A stretch of 64,000 bases of DNA from Chryseobacterium sp. C-71 (GCF_020911865.1 NZ_CP087131.1:496001-560000), one strand, 5' to 3'. Positions 1 to 9,076 are shown, numbered from the stretch's first letter. Numbers and translations are program-made. Notes: a model not told the origin generated them from the letters alone.

Positions 1-382
1 CTGAGAACAAAGGCTCTTTCAATTCAGAAACCGTATTCCAGCCCATGTGAGGAACGAGATCAAGAGGTGGAAACCTTCTAACATCACAATCAAAAATTCC
101 CATTCCTATTGTGTTTCCTTCCTCATTATTTTTACACATCAACTGCATCCCGAGGCAAATTCCCAAAACAGGCTGCTTCAAACTTGGAATTAACTGATCT
201 AAGCCTTTTTCTCTTAAAACTTTCATCGTAGAAGAAGCTTCTCCAACGCCTGGAAAAATAACCTTATCAGCATTTTTTATCAGTTCAAAATCATCGGTAA
301 TGATTGAATTTGCGCCCAATCTTTCTATAGCATTCTGAACAGAATTCACGTTTCCGCCGTTGTATTTTATAATCGCTATCAT
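1..382 (-). CDS. hisH: Imidazole glycerol phosphate synthase glutaminase subunit HisH (partial, runs off left edge)
   Basis: The first 127 codons of the glutamine amidotransferase subunit that supplies ammonia to HisF in step five of histidine synthesis. The translation begins MIAIIKYNGGNVNSVQ and contains FPGVGEA and, near residue 78, the class-I nucleophile loop GICLGMQ, whose Cys attacks glutamine. The catalytic His/Glu pair would lie beyond the left edge, as the family is about 195 residues long. The ATG lies one base after the hisB stop, so it is translated as part of the his operon. The family call is secure. Whether the rest is intact cannot be seen. Confidence 0.95.
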   Translation of the reverse strand, partial: MIAIIKYNGGNVNSVQNAIERLGANSIITDDFELIKNADKVIFPGVGEASSTMKVLREKGLDQLIPSLKQPVLGICLGMQLMCKNNEEGNTIGMGIFDCDVRRFPPLDLVPHMGWNTVSELKEPLFS

Positions 383-383
383 T

Positions 384-1478
384 TTATAAACTCCCTTTTG
401 TTGATGGTAAATTATAGTTTTGATCAGTTTGATTAACTGCCATTTTTATCGCTTTTGCAAAAGCTTTAAAGATTGATTCAATCTTATGATGCTCGTTTTC
501 ACCCTCAGATTTAATATTTAAATTGCATTTTGCAGCATCTGTAAAGGATTTAAAAAAGTGATAAAACATTTCTGTCGGAACATCGCCAATTTTTTCTCTT
601 TTAAAATCAGCATCCCATACCAACCAAGGCCGCCCGCCAAAATCAATCGCCACTTGAGACAGACAATCGTCCATCGGAAGTAGAAAACCATATCTTTCAA
701 TTCCTTTCTTCTTACCTAAAGCTTGTAAAACTGCCTTTCCAAAAACAATTCCGGTATCTTCAATCGTGTGGTGTTCGTCAACCTGCAAATCTCCGTTTAC
801 TTTAATTTTTAAATTTAAATTCCCGTGTTTCGAAATTTGTTCGAGCATGTGATCAAAAAAATGTAAACCAGTTGAGATTTCAGAATTTCCGTTACCGTCA
901 AGATTAACTTCAACTTCAATCTCGGTTTCATTGGTCTTTCTATAGACTTTAGCTTTTCGTGGAATTTGCCTTAAATATTGATAGATTTCATTCCAGTTTC
1001 TCGTCGTCAATTCCGCATTTTCATTTTCAACTTCACTGATGAGGATGGCTTTTGAACCTAAATTTTTAGCTAACTGAATATCGGTCAGCCTGTCTCCAAT
1101 CACAAAGGAATTTTTCAAGTCGTAATTCCCGTAAACATATTTCCCCAACATTCCGATTTCAGGTTTTCTATTGGGCGAATTTTCATGCTCAAAACTTTTA
1201 TCAATCAGAATGTCGCCGAAAACAATTCCCTCATTTTCAAAAGTTAGCAGCATTTTCTCCTGCGGTTTTATAAAATCTTCAAACGGAAAACTATCTGTTC
1301 CCAAACCATCCTGATTGGTTACTATCACCAGTTCGTAGTCGAATTCCTTTGCTATTTTAGATAAATTTTGAAAAATTCCCGGATAAAATTCAAGCTTTTC
1401 CAAAGAATCAACCTGAAAATCTGTTGATGGCTCAATGATTAAAGTTCCGTCGCGATCGATGAATAATACTTTTTTCAT
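384..1478 (-). CDS. hisB: Bifunctional histidinol-phosphatase / imidazoleglycerol-phosphate dehydratase HisB
   Basis: Catalyses two histidine-pathway steps: dehydration of imidazole glycerol phosphate and dephosphorylation of histidinol phosphate. Residues 1-165 are a HAD phosphatase domain with FIDRDGTLI (nucleophile Asp8), VTNQDGLG and [14 protein letters not shown]. Residues about 178-364 are the dehydratase with the metal-binding [18 protein letters not shown] and HHKIE motifs. The length of 364 fits the fused form. One oddity is that the loop that in E. coli HisB binds zinc through cysteines reads [12 protein letters not shown] here, with no Cys. Spacing to hisC is one base. Confidence 0.96.
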   Translation of the reverse strand: MKKVLFIDRDGTLIIEPSTDFQVDSLEKLEFYPGIFQNLSKIAKEFDYELVIVTNQDGLGTDSFPFEDFIKPQEKMLLTFENEGIVFGDILIDKSFEHENSPNRKPEIGMLGKYVYGNYDLKNSFVIGDRLTDIQLAKNLGSKAILISEVENENAELTTRNWNEIYQYLRQIPRKAKVYRKTNETEIEVEVNLDGNGNSEISTGLHFFDHMLEQISKHGNLNLKIKVNGDLQVDEHHTIEDTGIVFGKAVLQALGKKKGIERYGFLLPMDDCLSQVAIDFGGRPWLVWDADFKREKIGDVPTEMFYHFFKSFTDAAKCNLNIKSEGENEHHKIESIFKAFAKAIKMAVNQTDQNYNLPSTKGSL

Positions 1479-1479
1479 T

Positions 1480-2508
1480 TTAAATATTTTTTAAAGTATT
1501 GATTAAAAGTTCATTTTCATTTCTATTTCCGACATTGATTCTGATGCAGTTGGGAATCTGAGGAAATCTTTTGCTGGTCAGAATTTCATTTTCAAGTAAT
1601 TTTTCATAAACTTTTTCTCCTTCTGTAAATTCAATCAGAAAAAAATTAGCATCCGTGGGATATACTTTCGTAACACATACTATGTTTTTAAGCTGATCTT
1701 TTAACCAATCTCTTTCTTTCAAAATTTCATTCAAATTATTTTGAAAATCTTCGACCTGATCCAATTTTTCTAAAACTAAATTCTGACTCAAAATATTGAC
1801 ATTGTAAGGCGATTTGACCGTGTAGATAAAATTAGTGATTTCTACCGATGAGTAAGCAATTCCCACTCTTGCTCCGGCCAAACCCCAAGCTTTTGAGAAT
1901 GTTTGCAAAACAATCAGATTGGGATATTCATTGATTAATTCAAGACTAGATTTTTGTTCTGAAAACTCAATATACGCTTCGTCCACAACCACAATTCCGT
2001 TAAAATTTCGGATGTAAAATTCAATGTCCTCGATTGAATTTCCTGTTGGATTGTTAGGTGAACATAGAAATAATATTTTAGGTTGATTTTCTTTTATTAT
2101 ATTTAAAAAATCTTCCTTTACAATTTCAAAATTTTCATTGAGATTGAGCTGCAAAACTTTATTTTCATTGATTGCTGCATAAAATCCATACATCGCAAAA
2201 GATGGATTCATAACCAAAACAGAATCTTTTTTTGGTTCGCAGAAAATCTTTATAATCAAATCGATCAATTCATCACTTCCGTTTCCGATGGCAATCTGAC
2301 TGGCTGAAATGTTTTTAAAAGCCGATATTTTTTCTCTTAGATTCTTGTGCGTAGAATCCGGATAGCGATTAAATTCACCAAACGGACTTTCGTTCGCATC
2401 CATCAATAAAGGATTTTCAAATGCATTATTATCTCTAAAACTGATGTAAGGTCTTAATTCTGAAATATTTTTTCTAACTAATTTTTGAATATCTATTGTT
2501 GTCATCAT
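1480..2508 (-). CDS. hisC: Histidinol-phosphate aminotransferase HisC
   Basis: A PLP-dependent class I/II aminotransferase that converts imidazole acetol phosphate to histidinol phosphate with glutamate as amino donor. Visible motifs are ANESPFG near the N-terminus, [10 protein letters not shown] (cofactor phosphate region), [17 protein letters not shown] (Asp that binds the PLP ring nitrogen) and [15 protein letters not shown], which carries the Schiff-base lysine near residue 205. At 342 residues it has the usual length. The start is two consecutive ATG codons, so the first residue is uncertain by one. One base separates it from hisD on the right and from hisB on the left, so translational coupling is likely. 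Confidence 0.96.
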   Translation of the reverse strand: MMTTIDIQKLVRKNISELRPYISFRDNNAFENPLLMDANESPFGEFNRYPDSTHKNLREKISAFKNISASQIAIGNGSDELIDLIIKIFCEPKKDSVLVMNPSFAMYGFYAAINENKVLQLNLNENFEIVKEDFLNIIKENQPKILFLCSPNNPTGNSIEDIEFYIRNFNGIVVVDEAYIEFSEQKSSLELINEYPNLIVLQTFSKAWGLAGARVGIAYSSVEITNFIYTVKSPYNVNILSQNLVLEKLDQVEDFQNNLNEILKERDWLKDQLKNIVCVTKVYPTDANFFLIEFTEGEKVYEKLLENEILTSKRFPQIPNCIRINVGNRNENELLINTLKNI

Positions 2509-2509
2509 C

Positions 2510-3784
2510 TTATTTTAATCTAATGGATACTGCATTTTTGTGGGCTAAAAGACCTTCTGCTTCCGCCATGAGTTCAATCGTTTTTCCTAAATTCTCTAAT
2601 CCTTTTTTCGAAAGATTTTGAAACGTAATTTTCTTCACGAAACTGTCTAATGAAACTCCGCTGTAATTTTTGGCAAAACCATTGGTGGGAAGTGTGTGAT
2701 TTGTTCCGCTGGCGTAATCTCCGGCACTTTCACACGAATAATTTCCAAGAAATACCGAACCTGCATTTTGAATTTGCTCAATATAATTTTCAAATTGATC
2801 AACCGCTAAAATCAAATGTTCTGGTGCATACAGATTGCTGAATTCTAATGCTTCATCCACAGAATCCAGCAAAATAAAATGGCTATTGTTTAAAGATTGC
2901 TGAGCAAATTCATTTCTGGGAAGTTCTTTGATTTGCTTTTTAACTTCATCAATCGTTTCATTTAAAACATTCAAATCTGTAGATATAAAAATCACCTGAC
3001 TGTCGCTTCCATGCTCAGCTTGTGACAATAAATCTGCAGCACAATACTCAGGAACAGTATTTTCATCAGCGATGACCAAAACTTCACTTGGCCCTGCAGG
3101 CATATCGATGGCCACCCCAAAATTCTGAGTGAAATCTTTTGCCGCAACGACAAACTGATTACCCGGACCGAAAATTTTATAGACATTCGGAATGGTTTCT
3201 GTACCAAACGTCATTGCTGCAACTGCTTGCGCTCCGCCTACTTTGAATATTTTTGAAATCCCGCAAAGCTGTGCTGCATACAAAATTGCAGGATTTATAT
3301 TTCCATTCTGATCTGGTGGTGTACACAAAATAATCTCTTTGCAACCCGCTAATTGTGCCGGAATTGCAAGCATTAAAACTGTAGAAAATAGAGGTGCCGT
3401 TCCACCAGGAATGTAGATTCCCACCTTTTCGATTGCACGGTTTTCTCTCCAGCAAATGACCCCTTTTGTAGTCTCAATTTTCTGAATTTCACTTTTCTGA
3501 GAAGCATGAAATTTTGTAATATTCTCTTTCGCTGTCTGAATGGCCAGTTTTAAATCTTCCGAAATTAAATTTTCCGCTTGATCAGTTTCGTTTGGAGTTA
3601 CTTGTAACTGATTAATTGTTGCAGAATCAAATTTTTCAGCATACTTAATTAACGCCTGATCACCATTTTTCTCAACTTCAGCGAAGATTTCTTTGATGAT
3701 TTCTGAAATTTCCTGCTTTTTAAAAATCGGTCTCTTTGTAAGTTCAAACCAGGTTTCTCTTTTTGGATTTTTGTAAATATTCAT
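2510..3784 (-). CDS. hisD: Histidinol dehydrogenase HisD
   Basis: A zinc-dependent enzyme that oxidises histidinol to histidine in two NAD-linked steps, the last reactions of the pathway. Recognisable segments are YIPGGTAPLFSTVLM, GGAQAVAAMTFGTE, IFGPGNQFVVAAK, DMPAGPSEVLVIAD, LLSQAEHGSDSQ (zinc and catalytic His/Gln/Glu region) and ASGTNHTLPTNG. At 424 residues it is full length. The start ATG is one base from the hisG stop, and its stop is one base from hisC. The five his genes are packed at one-base intervals, as in a single transcript. Confidence 0.97.
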   Translation of the reverse strand: MNIYKNPKRETWFELTKRPIFKKQEISEIIKEIFAEVEKNGDQALIKYAEKFDSATINQLQVTPNETDQAENLISEDLKLAIQTAKENITKFHASQKSEIQKIETTKGVICWRENRAIEKVGIYIPGGTAPLFSTVLMLAIPAQLAGCKEIILCTPPDQNGNINPAILYAAQLCGISKIFKVGGAQAVAAMTFGTETIPNVYKIFGPGNQFVVAAKDFTQNFGVAIDMPAGPSEVLVIADENTVPEYCAADLLSQAEHGSDSQVIFISTDLNVLNETIDEVKKQIKELPRNEFAQQSLNNSHFILLDSVDEALEFSNLYAPEHLILAVDQFENYIEQIQNAGSVFLGNYSCESAGDYASGTNHTLPTNGFAKNYSGVSLDSFVKKITFQNLSKKGLENLGKTIELMAEAEGLLAHKNAVSIRLK

Positions 3785-3785
3785 C

Positions 3786-4643
3786 TTAAATAACCATTTT
3801 ATCGATTGGAATGATTAAAATATCCTGCGCACCTTTCAGTTTTAATTCATCAATGACGTCCCAAAACCGTTCTTCATCAATAACTGAATGAATGCTGCTC
3901 CAACCCTCTTCAGCAAGCGGAATCACCGTCGGACTTTTTAAAACAGGAAGCACATCAGAGATTTCTGAAATCTTATTATTTGGGACATTCATTAAAATAT
4001 ATTTAGAATTTTTCGCCTTTAAAACCGCTTTAATTCTGAAAAGCAACTTATCTAAAATTTCTTCCTGAGAAGAATTCAGATTAATATTTTTTGCTAACAC
4101 GGCTTCTGACTTTAACAGCGTTACGGTTTCACGCAGTCCGTTTTTGAATAAAGTGCTTCCAGAGCTCACGATATCGCAGATTCCGTCTGCAAGTCCGATG
4201 TTCGGAGCAATTTCTACAGAACCTGAAATCACGTGAATATCTGCCTGAATACCGTTTTCGGTCAAATACTTTTTGAGGGTGTTGGGATAAGATGTAGCAA
4301 TCTTTTTTCCTTGAAAATATAGCGGTTGATCAGTATCTACATCTTTAGGAATCGCTAAAGAAACACGACATTTTGAGAAACCTAATTTCTGTACAATCTC
4401 ATTTTGCTTCTGTTTTTCTGCCAATAGATTTTCACCAACAATCGCAATGTCTACTACTCCATCTTCCAGATATTGCGGAATATCGGAGTTTCTGAGATAC
4501 ATAATTTCCAACGGAAAATTATCTACCAAAACCTTCAGCTGATCTTTACCGTTGTTTACAGAAATGCCACAATCTTTGAGAAGTTGAAGAGATTCTTCGT
4601 ACAACCGACCGTTTTTCTGAATAGCAATTTTTAATTTACTCAT
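3786..4643 (-). CDS. hisG: ATP phosphoribosyltransferase HisG (long form)
   Basis: The committed first step of histidine synthesis, joining ATP and PRPP. The N-terminal catalytic region starts KLKIAIQKNGRLYEES and includes VDIAIVGENLL. The PRPP-binding loop lies in DIVSSGSTLFKNGL near residue 170. Residues about 215-285 form the extra C-terminal ACT/PII-like domain (NVPNNKISEISDVLP, GAQDILIIPIDKM). The length of 285 therefore identifies the long homohexameric form, known to be inhibited by histidine and not to need HisZ. It is the first structural gene of the operon, downstream of the attenuator, so it is probably controlled both by feedback and by transcription attenuation. Confidence 0.96.
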   Translation of the reverse strand: MSKLKIAIQKNGRLYEESLQLLKDCGISVNNGKDQLKVLVDNFPLEIMYLRNSDIPQYLEDGVVDIAIVGENLLAEKQKQNEIVQKLGFSKCRVSLAIPKDVDTDQPLYFQGKKIATSYPNTLKKYLTENGIQADIHVISGSVEIAPNIGLADGICDIVSSGSTLFKNGLRETVTLLKSEAVLAKNINLNSSQEEILDKLLFRIKAVLKAKNSKYILMNVPNNKISEISDVLPVLKSPTVIPLAEEGWSSIHSVIDEERFWDVIDELKLKGAQDILIIPIDKMVI

Positions 4644-4712
4644 TACTTTTTTATAAGTTTTAGTCTGAGTAAATGAAGTTGATTTATAAAAATTTCACAG
4701 AAATGTGGAAAC

Positions 4713-4743
4713 AAAAAAAACCGTTCTTACTCAGACGGTTTTT
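4713..4743 (-). terminator. his operon attenuator (intrinsic terminator)
   Basis: On the minus strand, arms AAAAACCGT (4743-4735) and ACGGTTTTT (4724-4716) form a 9-bp stem with a 10-base loop, followed by an unbroken run of eight T. It lies between hisL and hisG, 69 bases before the hisG start. A competing pairing is visible: AGGCGG, directly after the hisL stop region (4789-4784), can pair with CCGUCU (4738-4733) in the 5' arm and would break the terminator. A ribosome that reaches the hisL stop would cover AGGCGG and let the terminator form. A ribosome stalled on the His codons would leave it free. Confidence 0.9.
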
Positions 4744-4788
4744 AATTTATTTTTATGAATTCAACACAAAATATCAATCACTTCCGCC

Positions 4789-4836
4789 TTAGCTGAGATG
4801 ATGATAATGATGAAGTGTTGAGAAATTCGGTTTCAT
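4789..4836 (-). CDS. hisL: Histidine leader peptide HisL
   Basis: A 15-codon ORF reading MKPNFSTLHHYHHLS then TAA. Four of its five residues 9-13 are histidine, the hallmark of a leader peptide that senses charged tRNA-His. It begins about 14 bases after the predicted transcription start and is followed by a terminator and then hisG. Two further overlapping pairings are possible in the leader RNA: UCAACAC (4821-4815) with GUGUUGA (4767-4761), and CACUUC (4817-4812) with GAAGUG (4784-4779). These could be the early hairpin. The peptide itself presumably has no function after synthesis. Confidence 0.92.
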   Translation of the reverse strand: MKPNFSTLHHYHHLS

Positions 4837-4856
4837 TTTCTTTGAATATTGTGGTA

Positions 4857-4886
4857 CAAATGTAGAACTTATTTTTAAACTGACAA
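4857..4886 (-). promoter_or_regulatory. Promoter of the his operon
   Basis: On the minus strand TTG (4886-4884) is followed by 19 bases and TACATTTG (4864-4857), matching the Bacteroidota housekeeping consensus TTG-N19-TAnnTTTG. It starts just after the stop of the glycosyltransferase gene and puts the transcription start near 4850, directly before hisL. Confidence 0.85.
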
Positions 4887-4891
4887 GAATT

Positions 4892-5992
4892 TTACGAAAT
4901 AATTTTTTGATAAAAACTCATCAGTTCATTGGCAATCGGCTCATCATTAAATTTTTGAACAAATTCAAAACCCTTATCAGCACGGCGTTTTCTTTCAGAT
5001 TCACTGTCCCAAAGAAACTGTATTTTTGATCTTAAATCTAAATAATTTTTAGGATCAATATAAACTGAATCATTACCTCCAGCTTCGGGAAGGCAACTTG
5101 TGTTGCTGGTAATCGTCACGGTTTTTGAAAATAAAGCTTCAATAACAGGAATTCCAAAACCTTCAAAAAAGCTCGGATAGACAAAAATATCGGCAAGCTT
5201 GTAGATAACAGCCAACTCATTCATCGAAACGCCCTCAAGAAAATGGACTTGATTTTCCATTTTGTTTTTACGGATAAAGTACTGAACTTTTTTGAAATAT
5301 TTTGTTTTTCTTCCGACAACAACCAATGGAATCTCAGTTTTATCGATTGCTTTCACAATGTTTAAGAGATTTTTACGCTCTTCAATTGTTCCAACATTTA
5401 AGATGAGTCTTTCTGGTAAACTGAATTTCTCTCTGGTTTTCTGAATGAAATCCTCTGATTGATTTTCTTTAAAAGCATGATGACAGCCCTGATAAATTAC
5501 CTCAATTTTATTTTCAGGAACTTTTAAGTAATAAATAATATCCTGCTTAGTCTGCTCGGAAATTGCAATGATTTTATCTGCAGATTCTACTGCTTTTTTA
5601 AACTTCCAAAAATGAATTTTCCGGTCAAAAAAAGAATAGTATTGTGGATAACGCATGAAAATTAAATCATGAATCGTCACTACTTTTTTGATCGGAGTTT
5701 TATCCCATTTTAAAGGTAATTCACCTGATAATCCGTGAAATACATCTGCATTTTGAGCCTGTGCATCTTTCCCCATTTTAAACTGACGGGAAAATTTTCC
5801 TTTTGAAGATTCAATGAAATGAACATTGTTTTGTTCTAAAATTTCTTTCCCTCTTTCAGACTTATTTTTATTGAGTAAGATATATTCATTTTCAGGAAAA
5901 TATTGAGACAAAATTCTGATTAAATCACGAGAATAGTTGCCTAAACCCGATGTATTGTGAAAAAAACGCTTTGCATCAAATGCTATCTTCAT
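4892..5992 (-). CDS. Glycosyltransferase family 4 protein (GT-B fold)
   Basis: A predicted cytoplasmic glycosyltransferase of 366 residues that moves a sugar from an activated donor to a glycan or lipid acceptor. The N-terminal half begins MKIAFDAKRFFHNTSGLGNY, with the glycine-rich acceptor loop (SGLGNYS). The C-terminal donor domain contains LNVGTIEERKN and the retaining-enzyme E-x7-E motif in FEGFGIPVIEALFS near residue 285. The sugar and acceptor cannot be told from sequence. It lies 60 bases from the GT2 gene on the same strand, which suggests a joint role in a surface polysaccharide or glycolipid. Confidence 0.88.
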   Translation of the reverse strand: MKIAFDAKRFFHNTSGLGNYSRDLIRILSQYFPENEYILLNKNKSERGKEILEQNNVHFIESSKGKFSRQFKMGKDAQAQNADVFHGLSGELPLKWDKTPIKKVVTIHDLIFMRYPQYYSFFDRKIHFWKFKKAVESADKIIAISEQTKQDIIYYLKVPENKIEVIYQGCHHAFKENQSEDFIQKTREKFSLPERLILNVGTIEERKNLLNIVKAIDKTEIPLVVVGRKTKYFKKVQYFIRKNKMENQVHFLEGVSMNELAVIYKLADIFVYPSFFEGFGIPVIEALFSKTVTITSNTSCLPEAGGNDSVYIDPKNYLDLRSKIQFLWDSESERKRRADKGFEFVQKFNDEPIANELMSFYQKIIS

Positions 5993-6051
5993 GACTGTAT
6001 TTTATATAAAATTCCGGATTTAAAGTCTTCTGGAAAGATTGTAATCCCTTT

Positions 6052-6981
6052 TTAAAAGTTTTTATTTTTTACAATGTAATTTGGCCTTGCTTTTACCTGT
6101 TTAAAAATTTTACCTAAATAAATTCCTATGATTCCTAAAATAATCAACTGCAAGCCGCCAAAAAAAACGATGGTCATAATCAATGATGCCCATCCTGAGA
6201 TTTCCGTTTGTGCAACGAAAGCATAAATAACGTAAGCGCCGTAACCAATTACCGAAAATGCTGAAAATAAAAATCCTAAATATGCTGCGATGTACAATGG
6301 CTTTACACTGAATGCCGTGATTCCTGTAAAAGCAAAAGTAATCATCTTTTTTAGGTTGTAACTGCTTTGCCCTGAAACCCGTTCAGAAGCTGTAAATTCT
6401 ATAGCGCTTTGTTTGAAGCCCATCCAGCTTGTCAGCCCACGCAGAAATAAATCATCTTCATTGAATTTTCTCATCACTTCAACTACATTGGCATCCATCA
6501 ATCTGAAGTCTGAACCGCCGCCTTTGGTAAGATTGACATCAGATAATCCTGACAGAATCTTGTAAAAAAAGTCTGAAGTTTTTCTTTTGAAGACAGAAAT
6601 TTCTTTAGGATATTTTCTAATTGTCAGAACAACATCATTGCCTTCTTCCCATTTTTTAATCATTTTCGGAATGAGTTCCGGTGGATGCTGAAGGTCACCA
6701 TCCATTGAAATTACTGCATTTCCTAACGCACTATCCATACCGGCTTTCACAGCAGGCTGATGTCCGAAATTTCTTGAAAATTCGATAAATTTTACTTCGT
6801 CAAATTTTTTAGATAAAATTTCTAATTGTTGCTGTGTGTTATCTCTGCTTCCGTCGTTTACAAAAATAATTTCAAAATCATAATGAGGTAATCCTGAAAA
6901 AACTTCTTTAATTTTTTGGTGAATTAGCGCAACATTTCCTTCTTCATTATAGGCGGGAATTACAATAGATATTTTTTTCAT
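6052..6981 (-). CDS. Membrane-anchored family 2 glycosyltransferase (DPM1/GtrB-like)
   Basis: A 309-residue inverting glycosyltransferase of the type that loads a sugar onto polyprenyl phosphate. The GT-A domain has VIPAYNEEGNV, FVNDGSRDNT and the DxD-containing SMDGDLQHPPELIPKM, the last typical of dolichol/undecaprenyl-phosphate transferases. Two hydrophobic segments follow at about 230-255 and 265-290, so the protein is held at the inner membrane. The next gene upstream is a GT87-like multi-pass protein, which in known systems uses polyprenyl-phosphate sugars, so the two may form a donor-synthase and transferase pair. That link is inference. Confidence 0.88.
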   Translation of the reverse strand: MKKISIVIPAYNEEGNVALIHQKIKEVFSGLPHYDFEIIFVNDGSRDNTQQQLEILSKKFDEVKFIEFSRNFGHQPAVKAGMDSALGNAVISMDGDLQHPPELIPKMIKKWEEGNDVVLTIRKYPKEISVFKRKTSDFFYKILSGLSDVNLTKGGGSDFRLMDANVVEVMRKFNEDDLFLRGLTSWMGFKQSAIEFTASERVSGQSSYNLKKMITFAFTGITAFSVKPLYIAAYLGFLFSAFSVIGYGAYVIYAFVAQTEISGWASLIMTIVFFGGLQLIILGIIGIYLGKIFKQVKARPNYIVKNKNF

Positions 6982-7016
6982 GTGTATATATTTATTGTTT
7001 TTTAATGGTCATATGG

Positions 7017-7059
7017 AATCGCCTAATCTTTTTAGGCTTGCAGATTTGTAATGGCGATT
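7017..7059 (-). other. Intergenic nested inverted repeats between GT87-like and GT2 genes
   Basis: AATCGCC (7017-7023) can pair with GGCGATT (7053-7059). Inside it, GCCTAA (7021-7026) can pair with TTAGGC (7032-7037). The two stems share the GCC and exclude one another. No T-run follows, so this is not a clear terminator. An mRNA processing or stability element is possible. Confidence 0.4.
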
Positions 7060-7069
7060 TCATAAGCTA

Positions 7070-8236
7070 TCATGTCAGGCTATAATCTTTTTCAAAATCT
7101 CTGGTCATTAATTCATAAATTATTCTAAACCAAACGACAATGCAAGGTACTGCTTTTAGAGAATACTTGATAATGTAATTTACTTTTACAGATTTTGGAA
7201 ACAAATCTGAAGGCGAAAAACACGTAAGAATAATTACAAAAATAAGCATTCCCAAAACCAAAGGTGATCTTTCTTTTTGAAGGAAAAACCAGATCATCAC
7301 TCCAGCAACTGCAATAATGTAAGTAGGAGATTCTGATCCTGAACTGAATAATACCAAAAACAGTAAAGTTGATGCCAATATCATCAGCTGAAAAGCATAA
7401 TTTTTATACTGCTTAATTCTAATATATGGTAAAGCAAATAATGGCAGACCAAACGCTAAAAATGAGAGATTGGAAATAGATGCATCACCTAAAATTCTTC
7501 TTACAAAACCCATCAGAGAAATGTCCTGATAGCTGTTTAAACTTTGATTTTGTCCGTTTTTTTCTGCGAGTGAGACTGACCAATCTTTATAACTTTGAAT
7601 AACAAATTCAGGACTTGAATAAATCATTGGGAATACAAAGAATAATAATCCGATAACAATTCCGGCAATGATAAATTTAGTTTTATTTTTAATGAAGAAA
7701 AACTGTGATAAACCTACAACTCCATAGATTTTTACAAAAACTCCAACCATGAGTGCGGTTGCAGATTTTACTTCTTTCTTTTCATAAATATAAGTTGCTG
7801 ACAACATCAGCAAGCCGACAAGAGCAATATTAAATTGTAAACTTAAGGCTGCTGTGATAAATTCCTGCAAACATAATAAGGCGAAAATAGCTTTTTTACC
7901 GTCCGAGAAAGGAAGTTTATGAATAGCATAAATAAAAATAAAGGTATTGGCAACATTCCAAAGAGAAATTCCGAGCCAATCTGGCATTAAAGCAAATGGA
8001 GCAATGAGTGCGCTAAAAAAAATTCCGTAATGATTAGAATCCTGAAAATGCTCCGGATATTGGAGATATAAATTTTTCTCAAGAATTGTATTGATGTACG
8101 TAAATTTAAAAATCAGATAATTATTGATGGAGTTTCCTCTTGAGTATTTCGAAATAGCGGTTACTATCGCTATAATAAGATAAACCCCAAATATATATCT
8201 GGGGTTTAAAATAAACTTTAAAAATTTTTCTTTCAA
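7070..8236 (-). CDS. GT87-like (DUF2029) polytopic membrane glycosyltransferase
   Basis: A 388-residue protein with about ten hydrophobic segments and the layout of GT87/DUF2029 proteins, which use polyprenyl-phosphate sugars at the outer face of the inner membrane. The first TM is NPRYIFGVYLIIAIV. It is followed by an extracytoplasmic loop containing QYPEHFQDSNHYGIFFSALIAP, whose acidic and His residues resemble the first-loop active site of this fold. It lies between the GT2 gene and dapD. A 9-bp perfect inverted repeat (8181-8208) sits inside its first codons. Family assignment rests on architecture and local motifs, so the exact activity is unknown. Confidence 0.7.
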   Translation of the reverse strand: MKEKFLKFILNPRYIFGVYLIIAIVTAISKYSRGNSINNYLIFKFTYINTILEKNLYLQYPEHFQDSNHYGIFFSALIAPFALMPDWLGISLWNVANTFIFIYAIHKLPFSDGKKAIFALLCLQEFITAALSLQFNIALVGLLMLSATYIYEKKEVKSATALMVGVFVKIYGVVGLSQFFFIKNKTKFIIAGIVIGLLFFVFPMIYSSPEFVIQSYKDWSVSLAEKNGQNQSLNSYQDISLMGFVRRILGDASISNLSFLAFGLPLFALPYIRIKQYKNYAFQLMILASTLLFLVLFSSGSESPTYIIAVAGVMIWFFLQKERSPLVLGMLIFVIILTCFSPSDLFPKSVKVNYIIKYSLKAVPCIVVWFRIIYELMTRDFEKDYSLT

Positions 8237-8263
8237 GATGATTAGTTTTAGGTTAATTACAAT

Positions 8264-9076
8264 TTAAACCGCAACGTTATTCTCTCTCAGAGCGTCATTC
8301 AGTGACGTCTTTTTATCTGTCGATTCTTTTCTCTGACCAATAATCAAAGCACAAGGAACCTGAAATTCTCCCGCTGGATATTGTTTGGTATAACTTCCCG
8401 GAATTACCACTGAACGCGCAGGAACTCTCCCTTTGATTTCAATCGGCTCTGAACCTGTAACGTCGATAATTTTAGTGGAAGCGGTCAATACAACATTCGC
8501 TCCTAGAACTGCTTCTTTTTCAACATGAACACCTTCTACAACGATACATCTTGAACCAATAAAACAATCGTCTTCAATGATTACTGGTGCAGCCTGAAGT
8601 GGCTCCAAAACTCCGCCAATACCAACACCACCACTCAAGTGTACGTTTTTACCAATCTGTGCACAACTTCCAACCGTCGCCCAAGTATCAACCATCGTTC
8701 CTGAGTCTACATAAGCTCCAATATTCACATAAGAAGGCATCAAAATAACACCTGAAGCAATGAAAGAACCTTCTCTTGCAACTGCATGAGGTACAACTCT
8801 AACTCCTTTTTCAGCATAATTTCTCTTCAAAGGCATTTTATCATGAAATTCAAAAGGACCTACTTCAATAGTTTCCATTTTCTGGATTGGGAAATACATT
8901 ACTACGGCTTTCTTTACCCATTCGTTTACCTGCCATCCGTTTTCTGTAGGTTCAGCAACACGAAGTTTTCCGGAATCTAAAAGAGAAATAACTTCTCTGA
9001 TAGCTACTTTGCTGTCTTCATTTTGTAATAAATCTCTATTATCCCAGATATTTTCAATAGTTTGTTGTAACGACAT
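8264..9076 (-). CDS. dapD: 2,3,4,5-tetrahydropyridine-2,6-dicarboxylate N-succinyltransferase DapD
   Basis: Transfers succinyl from succinyl-CoA to tetrahydrodipicolinate in the succinylase branch of lysine/meso-diaminopimelate synthesis, feeding peptidoglycan and lysine. The N-terminal helical domain (about 1-100) is followed by a left-handed beta-helix of hexapeptide repeats, seen in IASGVILMPSYVNIGAYVDS, VGSCAQIGKNVHLSGGVGIG and IEDDCFIGSRCIVVEGVHV. At 270 residues it is full length. A TATATTTG -7 box on the minus strand (9119-9112) lies 36 bases before the ATG, but no well-spaced TTG is seen. The gene stands apart from other dap genes. Confidence 0.95.
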   Translation of the reverse strand: MSLQQTIENIWDNRDLLQNEDSKVAIREVISLLDSGKLRVAEPTENGWQVNEWVKKAVVMYFPIQKMETIEVGPFEFHDKMPLKRNYAEKGVRVVPHAVAREGSFIASGVILMPSYVNIGAYVDSGTMVDTWATVGSCAQIGKNVHLSGGVGIGGVLEPLQAAPVIIEDDCFIGSRCIVVEGVHVEKEAVLGANVVLTASTKIIDVTGSEPIEIKGRVPARSVVIPGSYTKQYPAGEFQVPCALIIGQRKESTDKKTSLNDALRENNVAV

